A DNA stretch of 64,000 nt from Streptomyces anulatus (GTDB lineage: Bacteria > Actinomycetota > Actinomycetes > Streptomycetales > Streptomycetaceae): assembly GCF_000721175.1 (NCBI RefSeq), contig NZ_JOEZ01000016.1, positions 434,001-498,000 of the forward strand, read 5' to 3'. A program made the translations under genes and the position numbers. Shown here in pieces: positions 24,186 to 33,104 of this stretch; position 1 is the first letter of the stretch; each line of letters begins with the position of its first letter. The notes beneath the pieces are model-generated. The model worked only from the letters and a program-made list of their open reading frames with translations. It did not search any database and had not been told where the DNA came from.

Positions 24186-24851
24186 TCACGCGCTGAGCGG
24201 GAAGACCTCGCCCAGCTCGCGGAAGACCGCGGTGTTCAGCGCGAAGGCCCGCTTGCACTCCTCGATGATGCGCTGCCTCTCCAGGTCGTCCGCGTTCACC
24301 GCGTCCAGCAGCTCGCGGTAACCCCGCTTGAACGCGGCCGGGTTGGTGATCTCCTCGAAGACGTAGAACCGCACGCCGTCGCCCTTGCGCTCGAAGCCCC
24401 AGGTCTTCTCCGCCTTGTCACGGATGATCTGGCCGCCCGAGAGGTCGCCGAGGTAGCGCGTGTAGTGGTGGGCGATGTAACCGGCGGGCCAGGTGCGCGC
24501 ACACTCCGTGACCCGGGCCGCGTAAGCGGCGGTGGCGGGCAGCGGCTCCAGGCCCTCGCGCCAGTCCGCCCCGCGCAGGTGGGCCAGGTCGCGCTCCAGC
24601 TCGGTGGAGCGCATCAGCTCGGGCTGTATGAACGGGCCCGCGACCGGGTCGTCGCGCAGAGCCTCCGAACCCTCCTCCAGCGCCCGGTACACGAACCACA
24701 GCTGCTCGGTGTAGCGCGTGTACGCGTCCACTCCCAGTCGCCCGCCGAGCAGGTCACTCATGAACGTCGAGGTCTCGGCCTCGGTGTGCTGCTCGTGCGA
24801 CGCGGTACGGATGAGCGTCGAGAAGGGAGTGACGGTGGCGGTTGCGTCCAA
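24186..24851 (-). CDS. hmuO: Heme oxygenase (biliverdin-producing)
   Basis: The protein is 221 residues, normal for bacterial HmuO. It has FSTLIRTASHEQHTEAETST with the proximal His, and HHYTRYLGDLSGGQIIRDKA with the distal helix GDLSGGQ. The enzyme opens heme to biliverdin, CO and Fe(II), supplying iron. Start: TTG, with GGAGG 6 nt upstream. A palindromic iron box ~110 bp upstream suggests DmdR/IdeR repression under iron excess. It stands alone, without heme ABC genes. Confidence 0.93.
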   Translation of the reverse strand: MDATATVTPFSTLIRTASHEQHTEAETSTFMSDLLGGRLGVDAYTRYTEQLWFVYRALEEGSEALRDDPVAGPFIQPELMRSTELERDLAHLRGADWREGLEPLPATAAYAARVTECARTWPAGYIAHHYTRYLGDLSGGQIIRDKAEKTWGFERKGDGVRFYVFEEITNPAAFKRGYRELLDAVNADDLERQRIIEECKRAFALNTAVFRELGEVFPLSA

Positions 24852-24961
24852 GGCGGGCCTCCGGGGACCGAGGGGGACGGGAATCCAGGCAGAGACGGAG
24901 ATATCGGCAGGCGACCGCCGCGACAGTGCGGCGGTGCGTGCCAGTAGTCCCGATCCTCCTG

Positions 24962-24977
24962 CTTAGGTTTACCTAAG
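24962..24977. promoter_or_regulatory. Iron box (DmdR/IdeR-like operator)
   Basis: CTTAGGT-TT-ACCTAAG is a perfect 7-bp dyad matching the TTAGGTTAG...ACCTAA consensus of actinobacterial iron regulators. It sits upstream of hmuO. Confidence 0.8.
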
Positions 24978-25091
24978 TCAACTGGTTCCCGACTTCCTGT
25001 CGGTAAAAAGCTACGCCCGGAGGGAGTGAAGTGTGCGGTTATGAAGACTTCGGGGTGATGTGAACCGGTCTACGGGTGACTCACGGGGGAT

Positions 25092-25949
25092 CTACGGGAG
25101 GGTGAGGATCTCCGCTCCGGTCTCCGTGACCACCAGCGTGTGCTCGAACTGGGCCGTCCGTTTCCGGTCCTTCGTCACCACGGTCCAGCCGTCCTCCCAC
25201 AGGTCGTACTCGTGGGTGCCCAGCGTCAGCATCGGCTCGATGGTGAAGGTCATCCCCGGCTGCATCACCGTGGTGGCGTGCGGGCTGTCGTAGTGCGGGA
25301 TGATCAGCCCGGAGTGGAACGAGGAGTTGATCCCGTGCCCGGTGAAGTCGCGGACGACCCCGTAGCCGAACCGCTTCGCGTACGACTCGATGACCCGGCC
25401 GATGACATTGATCTGACGCCCGGGCCTGACCGCCTTGATGGCCCGGTTGAGCGACTCCCGGGTGCGCTCGACCAGCAGCCGCGACTCCTCGTCCACGTCG
25501 CCGCAGAAGTAGGTGGCGTTGTTGTCGCCGTGCACCCCGTTGATGTACGCGGTGACGTCCAGGTTCACGATGTCGCCGTCGCGCAGCACGGTGGAGTCGG
25601 GGATGCCGTGACAGATGACCTCGTTGAGGGAGCTGCACAGCGATTTCGGGAAGCCCCGGTAGCCGAGCGTCGAGGGGTACGCGCCGTGATCGACCATGAA
25701 GTCGTGGGCGACCCGGTCGAGCTCGTCCGTGGTGACCCCCGGGGCGATGTGCCTGGCGGCCTCCTCCATCGCCTGCGCGGCGATACGGCCCGCGACGCGC
25801 ATCCGCTCCACGGTATCGGCGTCCTGGATCTCCGGGCCGGTGTACGGCTTCGGAGCCGGCTTCCCCACGTACTCGGGACGCCGGATGTTTCCGGGTACGG
25901 AACGGACGGGAGTGATCTCCCCTGGTACGAGAAGCGACTGGCCAGACAT
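25092..25949 (-). CDS. map: Type I methionine aminopeptidase
   Basis: The protein is 285 residues. The five metal ligands are visible in context: [19 protein letters not shown] (two Asp), [13 protein letters not shown] (His), [10 protein letters not shown] (Glu) and [10 protein letters not shown] (Glu). [18 protein letters not shown] precedes the first ligand. It removes initiator Met from nascent proteins. A 40-residue N-terminal extension ([14 protein letters not shown]) is the actinobacterial SH3-binding-like type. Minus-strand TAGACT lies 7 nt before the ATG (leaderless), which supports this start over one at 26039. Confidence 0.95.
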   Translation of the reverse strand: MSGQSLLVPGEITPVRSVPGNIRRPEYVGKPAPKPYTGPEIQDADTVERMRVAGRIAAQAMEEAARHIAPGVTTDELDRVAHDFMVDHGAYPSTLGYRGFPKSLCSSLNEVICHGIPDSTVLRDGDIVNLDVTAYINGVHGDNNATYFCGDVDEESRLLVERTRESLNRAIKAVRPGRQINVIGRVIESYAKRFGYGVVRDFTGHGINSSFHSGLIIPHYDSPHATTVMQPGMTFTIEPMLTLGTHEYDLWEDGWTVVTKDRKRTAQFEHTLVVTETGAEILTLP

Positions 25950-25956
25950 GCCAGCG

Positions 25957-25962
25957 AGTCTA
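25957..25962 (-). promoter_or_regulatory. -10 box for leaderless map
   Basis: TAGACT on the minus strand, 7 nt upstream of the ATG. Confidence 0.65.
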
Positions 25963-26007
25963 ACCAGCGGCTCCGGGGCACCATGGCAGGGAGGAAAGGA
26001 ACCGTCG

Positions 26008-26244
26008 ATGGCCCTGTTCAAGAAGCGCACGGTCGGCAAACCGGGCGAATGGTACTACTGCCTGGAGCACAAGAAGGTCGAGGAGGGCCCGGAGTGCCCG
26101 GCCCAGAACCGCTTCGGCCCCTACACCTCCCGCGAGGCGGCACAACACGCGATGGACACGGCCCGCGACCGCAACCTGGAGTGGGACACGGACCCCAAGT
26201 GGCACGACGAGGACAAGGGCAGGTCAAGCCCTCCCGAGGGCTGA
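26008..26244 (+). CDS. Small conserved actinobacterial protein
   Basis: The protein is 78 residues: [20 protein letters not shown], then [20 protein letters not shown] with a SPOR-like 'F-G-P-Y-x-S-R-E-A-A' turn, and an acidic tail. I recognise it as a family common in actinobacteria without a known function. The start has AGGA-type purines upstream (GGAGGAAAGGAA). Divergent from map, with a 58-bp gap. Confidence 0.8.
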   Translation: MALFKKRTVGKPGEWYYCLEHKKVEEGPECPAQNRFGPYTSREAAQHAMDTARDRNLEWDTDPKWHDEDKGRSSPPEG

Positions 26245-26264
26245 CCTCAGCCCGTCCGGGGGCA

Positions 26265-26340
26265 CCTCAGGCCCGTCCGGCGATCGAGGACATCTGTTCC
26301 GCCCCTCCGGCGCTTGAGGAGCGGGGGCGGGGGCGGAGCC
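26265..26340. repeat. Dispersed Streptomyces-type intergenic repeat
   Basis: GC-rich blocks with CCCGTCCGGCG and a 23-bp core starting CCTCCGGCGCTTGAGG (26304-26326). The same 23 bp occurs inverted and identical at 54664-54686. Such blocks recur between genes in Streptomyces (recalled). Confidence 0.75.
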
Positions 26341-26345
26341 CCGGG

Positions 26346-26711
26346 TCACCCCTCCACCCGGGCCCCCCGCCTCCGCACCGCATCCTCATCCGTCTCCGAG
26401 TCGTACCGCACCAGCTTCGGCAACGCGGCGGTCAGCAGCGCCACCGACGCCACACACGCCACCCCGCCCGTCCAGATCGCCGACCGGGTCCCCGTCCAGC
26501 CGGCCGGGCCGCCAGATGCCAGGGCTCGTACGCCTCGGTCCCCGCCAGCAGCAGGCCGCCGCCCCGGGGGACGACGGAGCCGCCCTGCGCCAGCGCGAAC
26601 CGGCGGGCGTCCTGCGGCCACCGGGTCCCCGGCACATCGCGGAGCAGGGACACGTACGGCATCCATGGCCCGGCACCCTGCCCCGGCCGGGCCCGTCGGC
26701 TGCTCCCTCAC
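26346..26711 (-). pseudogene. Remnant of an MFS exporter C-terminus
   Basis: The last ~47 residues (TRSAIWTGGVACVASVALLT, then AALPKLVRYDSETDEDAVRR) look like the final TM helix and tail of an MFS permease. Upstream, a different frame reads MPYVSLLRDVPGTRWPQDAR and continues to LAGTEAYEPWHLA, which looks protein-like but unrecognised. No single frame joins them with a start and ribosome binding site. Read as gene debris fused from two sources. Confidence 0.45.
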
Positions 26712-26780
26712 CCGAACGGAGGGCCGCGCGGTGAGCGGAACCGCGGCCCCGGGGGCGGTTTCCCAGGCGCTACCTGGCAG

Positions 26781-26786
26781 TAGGGT
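26781..26786 (+). promoter_or_regulatory. -10 box for leaderless npdG
   Basis: TAGGGT, 6 nt, then the ATG at 26793. Confidence 0.7.
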
Positions 26787-26792
26787 CGGCCC

Positions 26793-27503
26793 ATGACTAC
26801 ACAGGACAGCGGCAGCGCGCCCAAGCCCCCCGCCAAGGACCCCTGGGACCTTCCCGACGTCTCAGGTCTGAGCGTCGGCGTGCTCGGCGGGACCGGACCG
26901 CAGGGGCGTGGCCTCGCCTACCGGCTCGCCCGCGCCGGACAGCGGGTCACCCTCGGTTCCCGGGACGCGGCGCGAGCCGAACAGGCGGCGGCCGAACTGG
27001 GCTTCGGCGTCGAGGGCGCGGACAACGCGGAGTGCGCCCGGCGCAGCGACATCGTGATCGTCGCCGTGCCGTGGGACGGCCACGCCAAGACGCTTCAGTC
27101 CCTGCGCGAGGAACTCGCGGGCAAGCTCGTCATCGACTGCGTCAACCCGCTCGGCTTCGACAAGAAGGGCGCCTACGCCCTCAAACCGGAGGAGGGCAGC
27201 GCCGCCGAACAGGCCGCGGCCCTGCTGCCGGACTCCCGGGTCACCGCCGCCTTCCACCACCTCTCGGCCGTGCTGCTCCAGGACGAGTCCATCGAGGAGA
27301 TCGACACCGACGTGCTGGTCCTGGGCGAGGCCCGGGCCGACACGGACCTGGTGCAGGCGCTGGCCGGCCGGATCCCCGGAATGCGGGGCATCTTCGCGGG
27401 CCGGCTCCGCAACGCCCACCAGGTCGAATCGCTGGTCGCCAACCTGATCTCGGTCAACCGCCGCTACAAGGCCCACGCCGGGCTGCGCACCACCGACGTC
27501 TGA
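26793..27503 (+). CDS. npdG: NADPH-dependent F420 reductase
   Basis: The protein is 236 residues. SVGVLGGTGPQGRGLAYRLA is the NADP-binding glycine loop, and LGSRDAARAEQAAAELG holds the Ser-Arg that selects the 2'-phosphate. IVIVAVPWDGH and VIDCVNPLGFDKKGAYAL follow, then AAFHHLSAVLLQD. The enzyme passes hydride between NADPH and the deazaflavin F420 and supplies reduced F420 to actinobacterial reductases and antibiotic tailoring enzymes. Leaderless start. Followed at 100 bp by a small membrane protein gene. Confidence 0.92.
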   Translation: MTTQDSGSAPKPPAKDPWDLPDVSGLSVGVLGGTGPQGRGLAYRLARAGQRVTLGSRDAARAEQAAAELGFGVEGADNAECARRSDIVIVAVPWDGHAKTLQSLREELAGKLVIDCVNPLGFDKKGAYALKPEEGSAAEQAAALLPDSRVTAAFHHLSAVLLQDESIEEIDTDVLVLGEARADTDLVQALAGRIPGMRGIFAGRLRNAHQVESLVANLISVNRRYKAHAGLRTTDV

Positions 27504-27604
27504 CCGGGCCACGCCGCCCGGGAGCGCTCCCCGGGGCAGGGCACAACGGGGCATGGGGGACACTGGACGGGACCGCGACCCGTTCCCGACAGGAGCCGAC
27601 CCCC

Positions 27605-27787
27605 ATGCCCCGCATCGCTCTCTACGCCCTCGTCGTCTGCGTCCTCGCCGCCGTGGCGGCCGTGGTCTCCTTCGCGCAGGGCAGCCTGCTCGGGATCGTC
27701 TGGGTGCTCATCGCGGGGCTCTCGTCGAACATGACCTGGTTCTACATCCGCAGGCACCGGCTGGCCGTCGCCGCCGACGCGGGCTGA
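27605..27787 (+). CDS. Small two-helix membrane protein
   Basis: The protein is 60 residues and consists of two hydrophobic segments (ALYALVVCVLAAVAAVVSFA and LLGIVWVLIAGLSSNMTWFY) and a short basic tail. AGGAG lies 9 nt before the ATG. It follows npdG on the same strand and may be co-transcribed. Function unknown. Confidence 0.75.
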   Translation: MPRIALYALVVCVLAAVAAVVSFAQGSLLGIVWVLIAGLSSNMTWFYIRRHRLAVAADAG

Positions 27788-27803
27788 ACAAGGCGCCACG
27801 CGG

Positions 27804-28610
27804 TCAGCCCACCGCGCAGCCCGGATCCTGCTCGTCGAAGAGGCCCCGCCAGAAGCGGTACAGGTCGTAACCGCAGTACCGCTGGTACTCCTCGACGCCG
27901 AGTCCGCGCAGCAGTGCGTGGATCGCGTCGAAGAACGCGATGTTCACCTCGGGGATCCACAGGATGGCGAACACCGCGATCAGCCCGAACGGCGCGATCG
28001 GCTCCACCTGACGCCTGATCCGGTACGACAGCCAGGGCTCGATCATTCCGTAGCCGTCCAGCCCCGGAATCGGCAGGGAGTTCAGGATCGCCGCCGTCAC
28101 CTGGAGCATCGCCAGGAACGCCAGCGCGTACCGGAAGGCGACCGGCACCCCGTCGAGCGCGTCCAGCCAGAACGGGGCCGTGCACACGATGGCGAAGGCC
28201 ACGTTCGTCAGCGGGCCCGCCGCCGAGATCAGGCTGTGCTTCCACCGGCCGTGGATCCGGCCGCGTTCGATGTACACCGCGCCGCCGGGCAGCCCGATCC
28301 CGCCCATGATCACGAAGAGCACCGGCAGCACGATGCTGAGCAGCGCGTGCGTGTACTTCAGCGGGTTGAGCGTCAGATAGCCCTTCGACCCGACCGAGAG
28401 GTCCCCGCTGTGCAACGCGGTACGGGCGTGCGCGTACTCGTGCAGACAGAGCGAGACGATCCAGGCCCCGGTGACGAACAGGAAGACCGCGAAGCCGGTG
28501 GCGTCCGCGAAGCCCGTCCACACCGCCCAGCCCGCGACCGCGGTGACGGCGGCGATGCCGAGGAAGACCGGGCTGATCCGCCGGTCGCCGCGTTTGGCTG
28601 CGGTGGTCAT
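27804..28610 (-). CDS. Site-2 protease/M50-family membrane metalloprotease
   Basis: The protein is 268 residues with about six hydrophobic segments. The zinc motif HEYAH (in LCLHEYAHARTALHSGD) and the third ligand region NSLPIPGLDGYGMI (N-P-x-x-x-L-D-G type) are intact, as in Rip-like and SpoIVFB-like peptidases without PDZ domains. Such enzymes cut membrane proteins within the bilayer; its target is unknown. The start is ATG at 28610 with AGGAG upstream. Divergent from the SARP regulator. Confidence 0.88.
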   Translation of the reverse strand: MTTAAKRGDRRISPVFLGIAAVTAVAGWAVWTGFADATGFAVFLFVTGAWIVSLCLHEYAHARTALHSGDLSVGSKGYLTLNPLKYTHALLSIVLPVLFVIMGGIGLPGGAVYIERGRIHGRWKHSLISAAGPLTNVAFAIVCTAPFWLDALDGVPVAFRYALAFLAMLQVTAAILNSLPIPGLDGYGMIEPWLSYRIRRQVEPIAPFGLIAVFAILWIPEVNIAFFDAIHALLRGLGVEEYQRYCGYDLYRFWRGLFDEQDPGCAVG

Positions 28611-28625
28611 CGGCACTCGACTCCT

Positions 28626-28650
28626 GGGATGGGATGGGATGGGGTGGGAG
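28626..28650. repeat. TGGGA tandem repeat
   Basis: Four to five TGGGA/TGGGG units, 16 bp upstream of the M50 protease start, overlapping its likely leader. Confidence 0.8.
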
Positions 28651-28680
28651 AGGGACAAGGCGCGGGGCCGGGAAGGGCGA

Positions 28681-28748
28681 TCGTACGGTCCCGGCTGTTC
28701 GTACGGTCCGGCGGTTCGTGCCGTTCCCACGGTTCGTATCGTTCCGAC
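28681..28748. repeat. Four direct repeats of 17-18 bp in the M50/SARP intergenic region
   Basis: TCGT(A/G)C(G/C)GT-like units start at 28681, 28699, 28716 and 28734, in the 217-bp divergent gap. A candidate regulator-binding array. Confidence 0.55.
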
Positions 28749-28827
28749 ACGGCGGGAACGTCGGGGACCGGCGGCGTAGTTCCACCCTGTCAACGCCGCG
28801 CCGCGCGGCGTCACGGACAATGAGCCC

Positions 28828-31800
28828 GTGCGCTACTGCATCCTCGGCACCACCCGGGCACTTCGCGACGACGGCACAGCCGTCGCCCTCGGCGGGGCGC
28901 GGCTGCGCGCCCTGCTCACCGTTCTCGCGCTGAGCCCCGGACGCACCGTCCCGGCCGGGGTCCTCGTCGACGAGGTGTGGGACGGCGACCCGCCCGCCGA
29001 CGCGGCCGGCGCCCTCCAGGCCCTCGTCGCCCGGCTGCGGCGGGCCCTGGGCCGGAGCGCCGTCGAGTCCGTGGCGGGCGGCTACCGGCTCGCCGCCCCG
29101 CCGGACGCCGTGGACCTGCACCGCTTCGAGCGCCTGACGTGGGAGGGGAGCCGGGCCCTGGAGGACGGCGACGCTTCGAGCGCCCTCGCCGTCCTGGGAG
29201 AGGCCCTCGCGCTGTGGAACGGGCCCGCCCTCGCCGATCTGCCCGACCGGGCGGCGACCGCGTCCCGCTGGGAGGCCCGCAGGCTCGACGCGCGGCGGGC
29301 CGGGCTGGGCGCCCTCCTCGCCGTCGGGAACCCCGGGGCGGCGCTGGCGGAACTGGCCGCGCTCTGCGACGCCCACCCGCTCGACGAGCCGCTCCAGGCG
29401 CTGCGCATCAGGGCCCTGCGGGACGCCGGACGCCCCGCCGAGGCGCTGGCCGCGTACGAGGAGGTCCGCACCCTGCTCGACGACCGCCTCGGCACGGCCC
29501 CCGGCCCGGCCCTGCGCGCCCTGCACTCCGATCTCCTCCACCAGGAACCGGCCGGACCGAGGCCCTCTGCCCCGCCCGGACCGGAGCCCGCGCCGGGAAA
29601 TCCGCTCGCCGCCGGCGCGGGAGCCGCCCTGAAGAACCCGCCCGCCCACGGGAACCTCCGCGCCCGGCTCACCAGTTTCGTCGGCCGCGACACCGACATC
29701 GCCGCCCTGCGCGAGGACCTCGGCCACGCCCGGCTCGTCACCTTGCTGGGACCCGGAGGCGCCGGAAAGACCCGGCTGTCCCAGGAGACCGCGGAGGCCG
29801 CCGCCGAGGCCTGGCCCGACGGCGTCTGGCTCGCCGAACTGGCCCCCGTCGACGACCCCGGCATCGTGCCCGAAGCCGTCCTGACCGCGCTCGGCGCCCG
29901 GGAGACCGTGCTGCGCGGGGCCGGAGCCGAGGAGCTGCGGGCCACCGACCGCGTCGGCGCCGACCCTCTCGTACGCCTCACCGAGCACTGCGCCCCGCGC
30001 CGGATGCTGCTCCTCCTGGACAACTGCGAGCACGTCGTCGGGGCAGCGGCCGCCCTCACCGACCATCTGCTGACCCACTGCCCGCAGCTCACCGTCCTCG
30101 CCACCAGCCGCGAACCCCTCGGCGTGCCGGGCGAGTTCGTGCGCCCCGTCGATCCGCTGCCCGGCCCGATGGCGCTGCGCCTGCTCGCCGAGCGCGGGGC
30201 CGCCGCCCGCCCCGGCTTCCGTATCGACGCGGACGAGGCGACCGCGGCCGCCTGCGCCGAGATCTGCCGCCGTCTGGACGGCCTGCCGCTCGCCATCGAA
30301 CTGGCCGCCGCGCGGCTGCGGATGCTCACCCCGCGCCAGATCGCCGACCGGCTGGACGACCGCTTCCGCCTCCTCACCGGCGGCAGCCGGACCGTGCTGC
30401 CCCGCCAGCAGACCCTGCGCGCCGTCGTCGACTGGTCCTGGGACCTGCTCGACGCCGCCGAACGTGCCGTACTGCGCCGTCTGTCCGTCTTCGCCGGAGG
30501 CTGCTCCCTCGCCGCCGCCGAGGAGGTCTGCGCACTGCCCGCACCGGACGACGGCGTCACCGTGGACTCACTCGACGTCGCGTTTCTGCTCGGCTCCCTC
30601 GTCGACAAGTCCCTCGTCGTGGCCGAGCCCGGCGACGACGAGGAGATGCGCTACCGGCTGCTGGAGACCGTCGGCGAGTACGCCGTCGAGCGTCTGGAGG
30701 AGGCGGGCGAGCGGGACGCCGTCGAGCGCCGCCACCTGGTCCACTACCGGGAGCTGGCCCGCACCACCGGGCCGAAGCTGCGCGGCGCCGGGCAGCGGGA
30801 GGCCATAGCGCTCTTCCAGCGCGAGTACGAGAACCTGCGCACCGCGCTCCGCCACGCCGTAGCGGCCCGGGACGAGCACGAGGCGCTGTGCATGGTGCTG
30901 TCGTTGGCCTGGTACTGGATGATGCGCGATCTGCGCCCGGACGCCCGCCAATGGGCCAGGGCCGCGTCGTCGCTCGGCCCCGACCCGTTCGCCCCGCCCG
31001 GCGTCCCGGCCCCCTCCCTGCTGGAACGGACAACCGACCGGCCGCCGCCGTGGGTGCACGAACAGGTGGCGGAGGCGCGGCGTGGGGTGGGGTTGATCCA
31101 ACTGGCCACCACGGACCACACGATGGAGGAGTGGACCACCGAGGAGGGCCAGGCACGGCTGCGGAGCATCGCCCGTACCTACCGGGCAGGCCAGCCACAG
31201 ACCTGCCGTGCGCCCGGGTCGCTCTGGATGTACGCGGTCCTGCTCGCAGGCGAGACAGACGACCTGCGCGAGCTGATGGACGCGACGGTCCGCGCCTCCC
31301 GGGAGTACGGCTACGAGTGGGAGCTGGGCGCCGCGCTCCAGATGCGGTCCAGAATCCTGGCCAACCGCCCCGAATGGGCGGACGAAGCACTGGCCGACGC
31401 CGACGAGAGTCTGGAGATCTTCGTTCGGCTCGAAGACGACTGGGGCGCCGCGGAATCGCTGGCGTCCCGGGGCGAGGCGCACGAACAGCGGGGCCGGTTC
31501 GCCGAGGCCGCCGAGGACTACCGGTCCGCGGTGGTCCACGCGCGGGCGCTCGGCGCTCAGGTGCAGGCGGCGGTGCTGCGGGCTCGGTACGCCGGGGTCC
31601 TCGCCGATCTGGACCGCCCCGACGAGGCGGAGGCCATTCTGCGGGAGATCATCGGCAACGGTCGCTTCGCGGGCCACGAAGCGGTGCCGACCGCCCGACT
31701 GAACCTGGGGTTCCTGCTCGGGCGCCAGGGCCACATCGGCGAGGCGCGGGAACAGATGACGCTGCTGCGCGAGGAGTTCAGCTCGCATATGGTCGCGGGC

Positions 31801-32217
31801 TTCGACGGCTTCGTGCTCGGGGTGCTGGCCTGGCTGGACAACCTCGACGGCGCGTACGCCTGCGCGCTGGACAGGGGCCTGGCTGGGCTGAGCCGCTCCC
31901 GGGGGCGGCTGTCGACGATGATGGCCCCGCACCTGGCGTCCATGCAGCTGCTGGTCATCGCCCGTGCCCTCGCCGGACTCGACGGTGCCGGGGCTCCGGA
32001 GGCAGCCGCCCGGCTGCTCGGCCTCCAGGTGGCGCTGCTGCCCCGAGGGCACGTGCCGACCGTGATGGAGTACCGCTTCCGGAACGACGCCGAACAGGCG
32101 GTGCGGACCCGGATCAGTGATGACGCGTACACGGCGGCGTACGAGGAGGGCGGTGGCCTCACCCTCGACGAGGCCACCGCCCTGGCGGAGACGTACCGGC
32201 AGACCTCTCCGGCGTAG
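28828..32217 (+). CDS. AfsR/SARP-type regulator (BTAD, NB-ARC, TPR)
   Basis: The protein is 1129 residues. The N-terminal OmpR-like winged helix (RYCILGTTRALRDDGTAVAL, residues 1-90) is followed by a BTAD domain (~95-240, WEARRLDARRAGLGALLAVG). An NB-ARC ATPase has a P-loop GPGGAGKTRL (~308) and LLLLDNCEHVVG (~395), then a helical TPR-like C-terminus. These proteins activate transcription, often of secondary metabolism, by binding direct heptamers 11 bp apart. GACAAT 6 nt before the GTG suggests a leaderless start. Convergent with the Drr-type exporter operon, whose promoter carries 11-bp repeats. Confidence 0.92.
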   Translation: MRYCILGTTRALRDDGTAVALGGARLRALLTVLALSPGRTVPAGVLVDEVWDGDPPADAAGALQALVARLRRALGRSAVESVAGGYRLAAPPDAVDLHRFERLTWEGSRALEDGDASSALAVLGEALALWNGPALADLPDRAATASRWEARRLDARRAGLGALLAVGNPGAALAELAALCDAHPLDEPLQALRIRALRDAGRPAEALAAYEEVRTLLDDRLGTAPGPALRALHSDLLHQEPAGPRPSAPPGPEPAPGNPLAAGAGAALKNPPAHGNLRARLTSFVGRDTDIAALREDLGHARLVTLLGPGGAGKTRLSQETAEAAAEAWPDGVWLAELAPVDDPGIVPEAVLTALGARETVLRGAGAEELRATDRVGADPLVRLTEHCAPRRMLLLLDNCEHVVGAAAALTDHLLTHCPQLTVLATSREPLGVPGEFVRPVDPLPGPMALRLLAERGAAARPGFRIDADEATAAACAEICRRLDGLPLAIELAAARLRMLTPRQIADRLDDRFRLLTGGSRTVLPRQQTLRAVVDWSWDLLDAAERAVLRRLSVFAGGCSLAAAEEVCALPAPDDGVTVDSLDVAFLLGSLVDKSLVVAEPGDDEEMRYRLLETVGEYAVERLEEAGERDAVERRHLVHYRELARTTGPKLRGAGQREAIALFQREYENLRTALRHAVAARDEHEALCMVLSLAWYWMMRDLRPDARQWARAASSLGPDPFAPPGVPAPSLLERTTDRPPPWVHEQVAEARRGVGLIQLATTDHTMEEWTTEEGQARLRSIARTYRAGQPQTCRAPGSLWMYAVLLAGETDDLRELMDATVRASREYGYEWELGAALQMRSRILANRPEWADEALADADESLEIFVRLEDDWGAAESLASRGEAHEQRGRFAEAAEDYRSAVVHARALGAQVQAAVLRARYAGVLADLDRPDEAEAILREIIGNGRFAGHEAVPTARLNLGFLLGRQGHIGEAREQMTLLREEFSSHMVAGFDGFVLGVLAWLDNLDGAYACALDRGLAGLSRSRGRLSTMMAPHLASMQLLVIARALAGLDGAGAPEAAARLLGLQVALLPRGHVPTVMEYRFRNDAEQAVRTRISDDAYTAAYEEGGGLTLDEATALAETYRQTSPA

Positions 32218-32243
32218 CGGTCGTTCGCTCGATCCTCCTGCGC

Positions 32244-33104
32244 TCAGGCCTTCTTGCGGAACTTGGCGACCGCCAGCGGAGCCATCACCACCGTGATCCC
32301 GGCGGCCCAGGCGAGCGTCCACCAGACCGAGTCCGCGACCGGGCCGCCCTGCATGAGCCCGCGCGCCGCGTCCGCGAGGTTGGACAGCGGGTTGTATTCG
32401 GTGAACGCCTGGAGCCAGCCCGGCATGGTCTGCGGCGGCGCGAAGATCGAGGAACCGAACTGCAGCGGCATCAGCACGATCATCGCCGTCCCCTGAACAG
32501 CCTGGGCCGTCTTCATGGCCAGCCCCAGCAGGATGAAGATCCACATGACGGCGGCGCCGAACGTCGCGGCCAGCGCGACCGCTCCGAGGAGACCGAACAC
32601 CGAGCCGTTCAGCTCCATGCCGAGTGCGAACCCCATGGCGAGCAGGATCAGCGTCGCGACCAGCAGCCGGCCCAGCTCGACCACGATCTTGGCGATGAGC
32701 ACCGAGGAGCGGGCGATCGGCATCGTCCGGAACCGGTCCATGACCCCCTTGCGGAAGTCGTCGTTGACGCCGGTGCCGACGGCCATGGCGATGTTCATGC
32801 CCATCATCGCCATCAACCCGGGCACCAGGTAGTTCACATAGGACTGCCGGTCACCGCCGAGGCTGGCGCCGACCGAGCCGCCGAAGACGTACACGAAGAG
32901 CACGATGAAGACGACCGGCATCAGGAGGACGTCGAACATCGACTCGGGGTCCTTCTTGATCTGGAGCAGATTGCGCCGGACCAGGGCCCCGATGTGCCGC
33001 AGGCCGGCCCGCAGCCCGATCCGGCCCTCCTCGGCCCCCGCGGCCTTCGACGGGCCGGTGCCCGCGGACCCGGCGGGGGTGGGGGGCAGTGTCGTGGTGC
33101 TCAT
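32244..33104 (-). CDS. ABC-2 type exporter permease (DrrB-like)
   Basis: The protein is 286 residues with six hydrophobic segments after a ~50-residue soluble leader. The ABC-2 pattern is VRRNLLQIKKDPESMFDVLL, VFIVLFVYVFGGSVGASLGG, and the C-terminal FTEYNPLSNLADAARGLMQG. It would form the membrane channel for the adjacent ATPase and export a hydrophobic compound. Its ATG overlaps the ATPase stop by 4 nt (ATGA), so the two are made together. Confidence 0.93.
   Translation of the reverse strand: MSTTTLPPTPAGSAGTGPSKAAGAEEGRIGLRAGLRHIGALVRRNLLQIKKDPESMFDVLLMPVVFIVLFVYVFGGSVGASLGGDRQSYVNYLVPGLMAMMGMNIAMAVGTGVNDDFRKGVMDRFRTMPIARSSVLIAKIVVELGRLLVATLILLAMGFALGMELNGSVFGLLGAVALAATFGAAVMWIFILLGLAMKTAQAVQGTAMIVLMPLQFGSSIFAPPQTMPGWLQAFTEYNPLSNLADAARGLMQGGPVADSVWWTLAWAAGITVVMAPLAVAKFRKKA

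Noticed and set aside
27742..30078. A 778-codon frame antisense to the SARP gene
   Set aside because: Contains no family motif; opposed to BTAD/NB-ARC motifs on the other strand.
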